From RGIG8748 sp045646525 (GTDB lineage Bacteria > Bacillota > Clostridia > UMGS1810), in contig JAZRKX010000051.1 of the NCBI GenBank assembly GCA_045646525.1, forward strand, positions 1-21,836: a stretch of 21,836 bases of DNA. Reading direction: 5' to 3'. The position numbers and the translations under genes are program-made. The notes under the pieces were generated by a model. It saw nothing but the letters and a program-made list of their open reading frames with translations, made no database searches and was not told the DNA's origin. Of this stretch, positions 7,519 to 14,600 are shown in pieces; the stretch's first letter is position 1; each line of letters opens with the position of its first letter.

Positions 7519-8094
7519 ATGACTTTTACTGATTTACTGCTCATAGCCATAAGCCTTTCTATGGACGCATTTGCCGTTGCTACCTGCAAAGGCCTTTCTG
7601 TAAAGACACTTAAGTTTAAACACTACATTATAACGGGTCTTTATTTTGGATTATTTCAGGCACTGATGCCCTTTATAGGCTATCTTGCAGGTTGTGGATT
7701 TTCCAACATTATATCCAAATTTGACTATATAGTATCTTTTGTACTTCTTGCAATCATAGGAATAAATATGATTAAAGAAGCTCTTTCGGGCGATGAAGAC
7801 GACTGCAACGATGACTTCGGTCCCCGTTCCATGCTTCCGTTTGCACTTGCTACAAGTATAGACGCACTGGCGGTTGGTGTTACTTTTGCCCCTTGTGCCA
7901 ACTTCACAGGCAAGGCTACTGCAAACATATTCTTCTGTATCGCACTTATAGGTGTAACCACATTCATTCTCTCGGCAATAGGTGTTAAAGTAGGAAATAT
8001 ATTCGGCACCAAATACAAAATGAAAGCCGAAATAGCAGGCGGTATAGTACTTATACTGCTTGGTCTTAAAATGTTTATCACTCACTTTATATAA
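7519..8094 (+). CDS. mntP: Manganese efflux pump MntP
   Basis: A 191-residue six-helix membrane protein of the MntP (formerly YebN/DUF204) family, which exports Mn(II) to prevent intoxication. Two repeated halves each carry the conserved acidic motif: SMDAFAVATCKG with D16 and SIDALAVGVTFAP with D115, near positions known to be needed in the E. coli protein. Between the halves is an acidic loop (GDEDDCNDD, about 91-99). AAGGAGA at 7507-7513 fixes the ATG at 7519; an in-frame ATG at 7450 lies inside the DUF5662 gene. No yybP-ykoY type Mn riboswitch is visible ahead of it, so expression presumably follows the upstream gene or thrS readthrough. Confidence 0.93.
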   Translation: MTFTDLLLIAISLSMDAFAVATCKGLSVKTLKFKHYIITGLYFGLFQALMPFIGYLAGCGFSNIISKFDYIVSFVLLAIIGINMIKEALSGDEDDCNDDFGPRSMLPFALATSIDALAVGVTFAPCANFTGKATANIFFCIALIGVTTFILSAIGVKVGNIFGTKYKMKAEIAGGIVLILLGLKMFITHFI

Positions 8095-8098
8095 TACT

Positions 8099-8125
8099 AA
8101 AGCGTGTCCCGATAGGACACGCTTT
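8099..8125. terminator. Terminator shared by mntP and the converging M20 peptidase gene
   Basis: AAAGCGTGTCC (8099-8109) pairs perfectly with GGACACGCTTT (8115-8125) around a 5-nt loop. A T-run continues to 8126 on the plus side. Confidence 0.8.
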
Positions 8126-8131
8126 TAAATA

Positions 8132-9268
8132 TTATTTGCAAATTTCAAGTGCACATCTTATGCCAATCTCTATGCCGGGTATAAGGCTTTTCTTATCCAG
8201 CCATTCCTCACGGGTGTGCATCTTCTGACCAATGGAAAGACCTACAGAAATCCCGGGAATACCCAATGAGAGCGGTATGTTGCAATCGGTAGAGCCGGGT
8301 GCATAGGTTACTTCCTTTCCCGTAACATCCTTTATGATGCTTGTGCAATCATCGGTAAGCTTTTGCTGTTTTGCAAGGTCAAGACTTTCACTTGCACAGG
8401 GACGCTCACCAAGTATTTTGACCTCTACTTTTATATCATCCTTTTGAGCAGAGGAAAATATATCATAGAATTTCTGTTTCATAATATTCATGCATTTTTC
8501 GCTATTGGAGCGGTATTCACAAAGCATGGTTGCCTTCTGTGCTATGGTATTTACCGAAGTTCCGCCCGATATGGTGCCTACATTGAGTGTGGTTACACTT
8601 CCTTCAAATTGGGGAATTTCTGTAGCATATATCGCGGTTACTATCTTTGAAATCTCGGCTATTGCATTGTTCTTTCCAAAATCATTAAAGGAGTGACCGC
8701 CGTCGGTTGTTACGGTTACCTCGTATCTTGTAGAGCCTACACAACTGTTTACTATGCGCATGAGCCTACTGTCAAATGTGACAAACTGCTTTATTCTGCC
8801 CTTGTAGGTTTCAAAAATCTTGCGTGTTCCTTTGAGGTTACCCAGCCCCTCCTCGCCCGAATTGCAGACAAAAAGAATTCCGTTTTCCGAGGGGATGCTG
8901 TTCTCTATGTAAAACTTGGCAATCATGAGCATATTAACTACATTTGCGGTATCATCGTGCACACCGGGGCAGAAAATTTTATCCTCGGTTTCCTCGTACG
9001 GAAGAGGTGTTGTATCGGGAAATACCGTGTCCGTATGTGCTTCAAATACTGTTATATTATTACTGCCATCGCAGTTATATTCATACACCATGTTAAGTGC
9101 ATCATCCACATATACTCCCTTTGCGCCGAGCTTTTCCAGATACTTTTTGCAGTATAATGCTCTCTCCTTTTCAAAACCCGAGGGTGCGGGAATAGCACAC
9201 AAATCACGGAGTACACTTAGCGATTCTTCATAATTTTCCTTTGCAAATTCTTTGATTTTTGTAAGCAT
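8132..9268 (-). CDS. M20-family zinc peptidase, tripeptidase T-like
   Basis: A 378-residue cytoplasmic-looking dizinc amidohydrolase/peptidase with no signal peptide. Metal and catalytic residues expected of M20 are present: H78 and D80 (AHTDTVFP), D105 (GVHDDTANV), catalytic E139 with E140 (NSGEEGLG), D166 (FDS) and H351 (KMHTREEW). GGHS (190-193) lies in the lid/dimerisation domain. This layout fits M20B-like PepT or a related deacylase; the substrate cannot be told, so pepT is not assigned. It has its own strong promoter (9301-9329) and diverges from an AraC-type regulator, which could control it. It ends at a bidirectional terminator. SD is modest (GAGGG). Confidence 0.87.
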   Translation of the reverse strand: MLTKIKEFAKENYEESLSVLRDLCAIPAPSGFEKERALYCKKYLEKLGAKGVYVDDALNMVYEYNCDGSNNITVFEAHTDTVFPDTTPLPYEETEDKIFCPGVHDDTANVVNMLMIAKFYIENSIPSENGILFVCNSGEEGLGNLKGTRKIFETYKGRIKQFVTFDSRLMRIVNSCVGSTRYEVTVTTDGGHSFNDFGKNNAIAEISKIVTAIYATEIPQFEGSVTTLNVGTISGGTSVNTIAQKATMLCEYRSNSEKCMNIMKQKFYDIFSSAQKDDIKVEVKILGERPCASESLDLAKQQKLTDDCTSIIKDVTGKEVTYAPGSTDCNIPLSLGIPGISVGLSIGQKMHTREEWLDKKSLIPGIEIGIRCALEICK

Positions 9269-9300
9269 TTTTATCCCTCAATCCAATTTAATTCTTTTAG

Positions 9301-9329
9301 ATTATACCCCCTGTATCATGAAAAGTCAA
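9301..9329 (-). promoter_or_regulatory. Sigma-A promoter for the M20 peptidase gene
   Basis: On the minus strand TTGACT (9324-9329), 17-nt spacer and TATAAT (9301-9306), 32 nt before the start codon. Confidence 0.78.
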
Positions 9330-9374
9330 CACTTCGGAAAATGTGCAATTTTTATTGAAAAATATCTGTTTTTA

Positions 9375-9403
9375 TTGCATTTTGAGACAAAGCTTGATAT
9401 AAT
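9375..9403 (+). promoter_or_regulatory. Probable promoter for the araC-like gene
   Basis: TTGCAT (9375-9380), 17-nt spacer and perfect TATAAT (9398-9403). The predicted start of transcription, about 9410, leaves only about 10 nt before the chosen ATG. It shares a 152-nt intergenic region with the divergent peptidase promoter. Confidence 0.6.
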
Positions 9404-9420
9404 TTTATTTGGTGATGCAA

Positions 9421-10275
9421 ATGAAAGTTATTTTTCCTATATGCGACGACGCAATACAAAGAGCAAGCGAAACAAAGAGCTTTGCATGCTTTTACTCTCA
9501 TGTACCTCCCCCGTGCAACAGTATACACATGCACGATTGCTGTGAGATACTTTTTTGCCTTAAAGGTACGGGAACTGTGTTTGTAGATGACAAAACCTAC
9601 ACACTCAAAGAGGGCAATGTGTATGTAACAAATCAGTTTGAGGCACATATGTTCTCACCCGACAATCCAAATGATTTTGAACGCTACATATTGGAGATTG
9701 ACCCCTCGTTTATATACAGTACATCTACCGAGGATACAGACCTTGGTGCATGCTTTTCTATACGAAACGAGGGAATATCACATAAAATTGAACTTAGTGA
9801 GGAGCAACACAGGAATTTAAATGAGCTTTTTGTAAATCTCGCCTCGGACTTCGACTATGGTGATGATATAATAAAAAACCTAAGTGCCACGGCTATAATA
9901 ACTCTTGTAAATGACTTTTTTGAAAAGCAAAACCAAAGCCCCAGCTACCGCTCATCGCTGGAGAATAAGACGGTGGACACCGCGGTTAAGTTTATAAACA
10001 AGAATTTTCATACACAGCTAAACCTTGAAACCGTGGCAAAGAACTCATTTGTGTCGGTAAAGGAGCTTTGCAGACTTTTCAAAAAGCATCTCGGCACCAC
10101 GGTAAGCAGGTACATAATGAGTAAACGCATAAGCGAAGCCAAGAAGCTTTTAAAAGGCGGTCTGGGCGTTCAGCAGACAGCAGAAAAATGCGGTTTTTCG
10201 GATTATACAAGCTTTATAAGGGCATTCAACCGAACTGTAGGAATACCGCCCGGAAAATACAAAAGAACAGTATGA
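9421..10275 (+). CDS. AraC-family transcriptional regulator with cupin sensor domain
   Basis: A 284-residue regulator. The N-terminal half (about 1-140) fits the AraC-type cupin ligand-binding fold (HMHDCCEILFCLKGTG, FVDDKTYTLKEGNVYV). The last 100 residues hold the double helix-turn-helix (LETVAKNSFVSVKELCRLFKKHLG, and QQTAEKCGFSDYTSFIRAFNRTVGIPPGKY) with the standard family end. The ligand is probably a small metabolite, unknown. Start choice: TTG, GTG and ATG codons precede at 9409-9415, but GGTGAT (9411-9416), which pairs with the 3' end of 16S rRNA, places the ATG at 9421 at normal spacing. The divergent M20 peptidase gene is the obvious candidate target. No terminator is seen before the ileS promoter. 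Confidence 0.9.
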   Translation: MKVIFPICDDAIQRASETKSFACFYSHVPPPCNSIHMHDCCEILFCLKGTGTVFVDDKTYTLKEGNVYVTNQFEAHMFSPDNPNDFERYILEIDPSFIYSTSTEDTDLGACFSIRNEGISHKIELSEEQHRNLNELFVNLASDFDYGDDIIKNLSATAIITLVNDFFEKQNQSPSYRSSLENKTVDTAVKFINKNFHTQLNLETVAKNSFVSVKELCRLFKKHLGTTVSRYIMSKRISEAKKLLKGGLGVQQTAEKCGFSDYTSFIRAFNRTVGIPPGKYKRTV

Positions 10276-10303
10276 CAAAAATGCAAAAGATATGTGCCAA
10301 ATG

Positions 10304-10332
10304 TTGACAATATCGACTTTTAGGAGTATAAT
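10304..10332 (+). promoter_or_regulatory. Consensus sigma-A promoter for ileS-purC
   Basis: Perfect TTGACA (10304-10309), 17-nt spacer and perfect TATAAT (10327-10332). Transcription starts near 10339, giving a leader of about 34 nt, which cannot hold a T-box. Confidence 0.85.
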
Positions 10333-10372
10333 ATTTAGGTTAGAGAGTCAATAAATAACGGAGGTTATTTTT

Positions 10373-13300
10373 ATGTATAACAAAGTGGATAACAATCTGA
10401 ATTTTGTTCAGAGAGAAAAGATTATCGAACAGTTCTGGAAAGACAATAATATATTCAAAAAATCCATCGACATCCGCGAGAACTGCCCCACCTACTCTTT
10501 CTATGACGGTCCCCCTACCGCAAACGGAAAACCGCACATAGGTCATGTTCTTACACGTGTTATAAAGGATATGATACCGAGATACCGTACCATGAAAGGC
10601 TACAAGGTACCCCGTAAAGCAGGTTGGGATACTCACGGTCTTCCTGTAGAGCTCGAGGTTGAAAAGCTCCTCGGTCTTGACGGAAAAGAGCAAATCGAGG
10701 AATATGGTCTTGAACCCTTTATAGGTCATTGTAAGGAAAGCGTGTGGAAGTACAAGGGTATGTGGGAGGACTTCTCCTCTACTGTAGGCTTCTGGGCAGA
10801 CATGGACGACCCGTATGTAACATACCACAACGACTTTATAGAATCTGAATGGTGGGCGCTTAAGCAGATATGGGAAAAGGGTCTGCTCTACAAGGGCTTT
10901 AAGATTGTTCCCTATTGCCCCAGATGCGGAACACCCCTCTCCTCGCATGAGGTTGCTCAAGGATATAAAGCTGTAAAAGAGCGCTCTGCTGTTGTAAGAT
11001 TTAAGGTTGTGGGCGAAGATGCTTACTTCCTCGCATGGACAACTACTCCCTGGACACTTCCTTCCAATGTGGCTCTTTGCGTAAACCCCGATGATGAATA
11101 CTGCAAGCTTAAAGCCGCAGACGGATATACCTACTACATGGCAACTGCTCTTACCGACAAGGTTCTCGGTAAGCTTGCCACAGAAGATACACCCGCATAC
11201 GAAATTATAGAAACATTTAAGGGAAGCGAGCTCGAGCACAAAGAGTACGAGCCCCTCTTCGACTTTGTAAAGCCCGTATGCGAAAAGCAGAAAAAGAAAG
11301 GTCACTATATAACCTGCGACAGCTATGTAACCATGTCTGACGGTACAGGTATAGTTCATATAGCGCCTGCATTCGGTGAAGACGATGCCAATGTCGGAAG
11401 ACGCTACGATCTCCCCTTTGTACAGTTTGTAGACGGAAGCGGTAACTTAACCGAAGAAACTCCCTACAAGGGCATGTTTGTAAAGGATGCCGACCCTGTT
11501 GTTCTTACCGACCTTGACAAGGCAGGACTTCTCTTTGATGCTCCCAAATTCGAGCATGATTATCCGTTCTGCTGGAGATGCGATACTCCCCTTATCTACT
11601 ACGCAAGAGACTCCTGGTTTATTAAGATGACTGCCGTTAAGGAAGACTTAATCCGCAACAACAACACAATAAACTGGATTCCCGAAAGCATTGGTAAGGG
11701 CCGTTTCGGTGACTGGCTCAACAATGTTCAGGATTGGGGCGTAAGCCGTAACAGATACTGGGGTACTCCCTTGAACATCTGGGAATGTGAGTGCGGACAC
11801 CGCCACTCCATAGGCTCCATAGCAGAGCTTAAGGAACTTAGCTCCAACTGTCCCGATGATATAGAGCTTCACAGACCCTGGATAGACGAAGTTACAATTA
11901 AGTGCTCCGAATGCGGCAAAGAAATGACAAGAGTTCCAGAGGTTATAGACTGCTGGTTCGACTCAGGTGCAATGCCCTTTGCTCAGTGGCACTACCCCTT
12001 TGAGAATAAAGAAATATTCGAAGATACATTCCCTGCCAAGTTCATAAGCGAGGCGGTAGATCAGACAAGAGGTTGGTTCTATTCACTTCTTGCAGAATCC
12101 ACTCTCCTCTTTAACAAAGCACCTTATGAAAATGTAATTGTACTTGGTCATGTACAGGACGAAAACGGACAGAAGATGTCCAAGTCCAAGGGTAATGCAG
12201 TAGACCCGTTTGAAGCACTCGAAAGCTTCGGTGCTGATGCTATAAGATGGTACTTCTACTCCAACTCTGCTCCCTGGCTTCCCAACCGTTTCCACAGCGG
12301 TGCGGTTATAGAAGGTCAGAGAAAGTTCCTCGGAACTCTCTGGAACACATATGCGTTCTTTATCCTCTATGCAAATATCGATAAGTTTGACGCTACAAAG
12401 TACACCTTGGATTACAGCACTCTTTCTGTAATGGATAAGTGGCTTCTTTCCAAGCTCAATACCCTTGTAAAAGAGACAGATAACTACCTTGGAAATTACA
12501 AGATTACAGAAACCGCAAGAATTCTTCAGGACTTCACCGATGAACTTTCCAACTGGTATGTAAGAAGAAGCAGAGAAAGATTCTGGGTTAAGGGTATGCC
12601 TCAGGACAAGATAAATGCGTATATGACTCTTTATACAGCACTTGTTACACTTTGTAAGCTTGCAGCACCCATGATACCCTTTATGACAGAGGATATATAC
12701 CGCAACATGGTATGCTCCATAGACAAATCTGCTCCCGAGAGCATTCACCTTTGCGACTACCCCGTAGCCGACGAAAGCATGATAGACTCCGAGCTTGAAA
12801 ATAAGATGGACGAAATCTTAAAAATCGTTGTGCTTGGCCGTGCCGCAAGAAATGCATCCTCAATCAAGAACCGTCAGCCCATAGGCAAAATGTATGTTAA
12901 ATCAGAATCGGGCGAGCTTGATAAATTCTGTACAGATATAATTGCAGAAGAGCTAAATGTTAAAGAGGTACTGTATACTGACAATACCGACAGCTTTGCA
13001 AGCTACAACATTAAACCTCAGCTTAAGACTGTAGGTCCCAAGTACGGAAAATTCTTAGGTCAGATAAGAGCTATGCTTCCCGAGCTTGACGGCGCAAAAG
13101 CTGTAGCCGAGCTTAATGCAAACGGATTTATAACACTTACCATAGACGGCAGCGAGCTTAAGTTCGAAAGAGAAGATTTGCTTATAGAATCAGCAAACAG
13201 CGACGGATACGCAACTCAGAGCGACTACGGCATTACCGTAGTTCTTGAAACCACCCTTACAGATGAACTTATAGAAGAAGGCTTTGTAAGAGAAATCATA

Positions 13301-13522
13301 AGCAAAATCCAGTCCATGCGTAAGGATTCCGATTTTGAGGTTATGGACCACATAAATGTATATGTATCGGGCAACGATAAGATTGCAGATATAATGCAGA
13401 AAAATGAAGAATTCATCAAAGAAGAAGTTCTTGCAGAAGCTATACTTGCAAAAGATTATTCCGGTATGAAAGACTGGAACATAAACGGCGAAAATGTACA
13501 GCTTGGCGTAGAAAAATTATAA
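10373..13522 (+). CDS. ileS: Isoleucyl-tRNA synthetase, long type-2-like form
   Basis: A 1049-residue class I synthetase that charges tRNA-Ile. The HIGH motif is HIGH at 55-58 (PPTANGKPHIGHVL) and the KMSKS motif is at 601-605 (GQKMSKSKGN). WDTHGLPVE, the CP1 editing domain with WTTTPWTLPSN, EVIDCWFDSGAMPFAQ and DQTRGWFYSLL are all present. Zinc-like cysteine pairs occur at CPRCG, CECG and CSECG. The length, DGPPTANGKPHIGH context and lack of the four-cysteine C-terminal zinc finger point to the type-2 (eukaryote-like) group rather than the roughly 930-residue type 1. GGAGG precedes the ATG. purC follows after 21 nt and probably shares the transcript. Confidence 0.97.
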   Translation: MYNKVDNNLNFVQREKIIEQFWKDNNIFKKSIDIRENCPTYSFYDGPPTANGKPHIGHVLTRVIKDMIPRYRTMKGYKVPRKAGWDTHGLPVELEVEKLLGLDGKEQIEEYGLEPFIGHCKESVWKYKGMWEDFSSTVGFWADMDDPYVTYHNDFIESEWWALKQIWEKGLLYKGFKIVPYCPRCGTPLSSHEVAQGYKAVKERSAVVRFKVVGEDAYFLAWTTTPWTLPSNVALCVNPDDEYCKLKAADGYTYYMATALTDKVLGKLATEDTPAYEIIETFKGSELEHKEYEPLFDFVKPVCEKQKKKGHYITCDSYVTMSDGTGIVHIAPAFGEDDANVGRRYDLPFVQFVDGSGNLTEETPYKGMFVKDADPVVLTDLDKAGLLFDAPKFEHDYPFCWRCDTPLIYYARDSWFIKMTAVKEDLIRNNNTINWIPESIGKGRFGDWLNNVQDWGVSRNRYWGTPLNIWECECGHRHSIGSIAELKELSSNCPDDIELHRPWIDEVTIKCSECGKEMTRVPEVIDCWFDSGAMPFAQWHYPFENKEIFEDTFPAKFISEAVDQTRGWFYSLLAESTLLFNKAPYENVIVLGHVQDENGQKMSKSKGNAVDPFEALESFGADAIRWYFYSNSAPWLPNRFHSGAVIEGQRKFLGTLWNTYAFFILYANIDKFDATKYTLDYSTLSVMDKWLLSKLNTLVKETDNYLGNYKITETARILQDFTDELSNWYVRRSRERFWVKGMPQDKINAYMTLYTALVTLCKLAAPMIPFMTEDIYRNMVCSIDKSAPESIHLCDYPVADESMIDSELENKMDEILKIVVLGRAARNASSIKNRQPIGKMYVKSESGELDKFCTDIIAEELNVKEVLYTDNTDSFASYNIKPQLKTVGPKYGKFLGQIRAMLPELDGAKAVAELNANGFITLTIDGSELKFEREDLLIESANSDGYATQSDYGITVVLETTLTDELIEEGFVREIISKIQSMRKDSDFEVMDHINVYVSGNDKIADIMQKNEEFIKEEVLAEAILAKDYSGMKDWNINGENVQLGVEKL

Positions 13523-13543
13523 TACTATAAAGGAGTGTGCACT

Positions 13544-14227
13544 ATGAAAAAGATTTATGAAGGAAAGACAAAAGATGTATACGAGCTTGAAAACGGCAAT
13601 GTAATGCTTAAGTTCAAGGACGATTGCACAGGCAAAGACGGAGTGTTTGACCCGGGTGAAAACACAGTGGGTCTTACTATTGATGGTATCGGTAAAGAAA
13701 ACCTCAAGACATCTATCCACTATTTTGAGCTTCTCAAAAAAGCTGGCATCAAGACTCACTATGTAGGTGCTGATATTGAAAATGCTACAATGGAAGTTCT
13801 TCCCGCAACAGTATTCGGTCATGGTTTAGAGGTTATTTGCCGTCTTGTTGCTACAGGCAGCTTTATAAGAAGATACGGCGAATACATCGAAGACGGTACT
13901 GTACTTGAGGGCGGCTACGTAGAGTGCACATTTAAAAATGACGAAAAGGGCGACCCGCTTGTAACAGGCGAAGGTCTTGCTGCGCTCGGTGTTATGAGCT
14001 ACGACCTCTTTGAAAGCATGAAGGAACAGACATTAAAGATTACTAAGATTGTTGCAGACGACTTAAAGTCCATAGGTCTTGACCTTTGGGATATTAAATT
14101 CGAGTTCGGTTACAACAACGGCGAAGTTATCCTTATAGATGGAATCGCTTCGGGTAACATGAGAGTGTACAAGGACGGCAAGTTTGTAGAGCCTGTAGAA
14201 CTTACAAAGCTTATCCTTAACAGATAA
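13544..14227 (+). CDS. purC: SAICAR synthetase (phosphoribosylaminoimidazole-succinocarboxamide synthase)
   Basis: A 227-residue enzyme of de novo purine synthesis joining CAIR and aspartate with ATP. It shows the YEGKTKDVY nucleotide-binding start (5-13), RLVATGSFIRRYG (100-112) and DIKFEFG (183-189). The second signature reads LIDGIASGNMR (197-207), where most PurC proteins have an Asp-Glu pair; here the Glu position (200) is Gly. The overall form matches the variant PurC lineage of some Clostridia (ending VEPVELTKLIL). AAGGAG at 13530-13535 selects the ATG at 13544; an in-frame GTG at 13535 overlaps the SD and is rejected. It follows ileS by 21 nt, with no other purine gene nearby, and ends at a strong terminator. 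Confidence 0.93.
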   Translation: MKKIYEGKTKDVYELENGNVMLKFKDDCTGKDGVFDPGENTVGLTIDGIGKENLKTSIHYFELLKKAGIKTHYVGADIENATMEVLPATVFGHGLEVICRLVATGSFIRRYGEYIEDGTVLEGGYVECTFKNDEKGDPLVTGEGLAALGVMSYDLFESMKEQTLKITKIVADDLKSIGLDLWDIKFEFGYNNGEVILIDGIASGNMRVYKDGKFVEPVELTKLILNR

Positions 14228-14240
14228 TTTACACAGTATA

Positions 14241-14274
14241 AAAGGGCAATTCCGTTTAAGCGGAATTGTCCTTT
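14241..14274. terminator. Bidirectional terminator between purC and the PqqD-like gene
   Basis: AAAGGGCAATTCCG (14241-14254) pairs with CGGAATTGTCCTTT (14261-14274), one wobble, with a 6-nt loop and TTTTT on the plus side. The stop codon of the converging PqqD-like gene (14256-14258) lies in the loop. Confidence 0.87.
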
Positions 14275-14600
14275 TTCATTATTATCATTTTATTTTCTTT
14301 TAATATCCCGATATATTTTAAAAGTCTTTCATACACGGGGTGTGCATCCTTTCCTATACAAATGTCCACTTGTTTTCCTATTTCCATAACAGTTCTGTTG
14401 CCGTCTATAAGAAGCCACACCCTGCTTCCTATATCATCAAGTCCTATCCTGCTTGTTTTTGGAGTTGCAAAGAGCTTTTGGCATATAACATTAAATACCC
14501 CTCTGTTTCTTACCTTTATAGTTACCATACCCGCTTCGCTGCAATACCACGATACCCTGTCTGACTTTACGGGTACAAAATTAAGATGTTTATTTTTCAT
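14256..14600 (-). CDS. PqqD-like protein
   Basis: A 114-residue protein whose middle, LDDIGSRVWLLIDGNRTVMEIGKQV (about 54-78), has the PqqD pattern of a short strand, IW/VW and DGxRTVxEI, then a helical C-terminal part (VYERLLKYIGILKENKMI). PqqD domains (RiPP recognition elements) bind leader peptides of ribosomally made, modified peptides. Here no precursor peptide or radical SAM partner is visible, so the role is open. The gene overlaps the end of the OPT transporter gene by 11 nt, and its SD (GGAAGGGAAAG) lies within the transporter coding region. It is thus the third gene of the pepD-OPT operon and may act in peptide handling. Confidence is good for the fold, low for the function. Confidence 0.78.
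   Translation of the reverse strand: MKNKHLNFVPVKSDRVSWYCSEAGMVTIKVRNRGVFNVICQKLFATPKTSRIGLDDIGSRVWLLIDGNRTVMEIGKQVDICIGKDAHPVYERLLKYIGILKENKMIIMKKDNSA

Noticed and set aside
7400..7520. yybP-ykoY manganese riboswitch ahead of mntP
   Set aside because: The upstream DNA is coding for the DUF5662 protein with only 10 nt between the genes; there is no space for the aptamer.
10340..11359. 339-codon minus-strand ORF opposite ileS
   Set aside because: It is the antisense shadow of a clear IleRS gene; cysteine-rich random-looking protein, no SD or promoter fit, and no domain recognised.
12083..12748. 221-codon ORF antisense to ileS
   Set aside because: Overlaps conserved IleRS regions including KMSKS; no start signals and no family resemblance.
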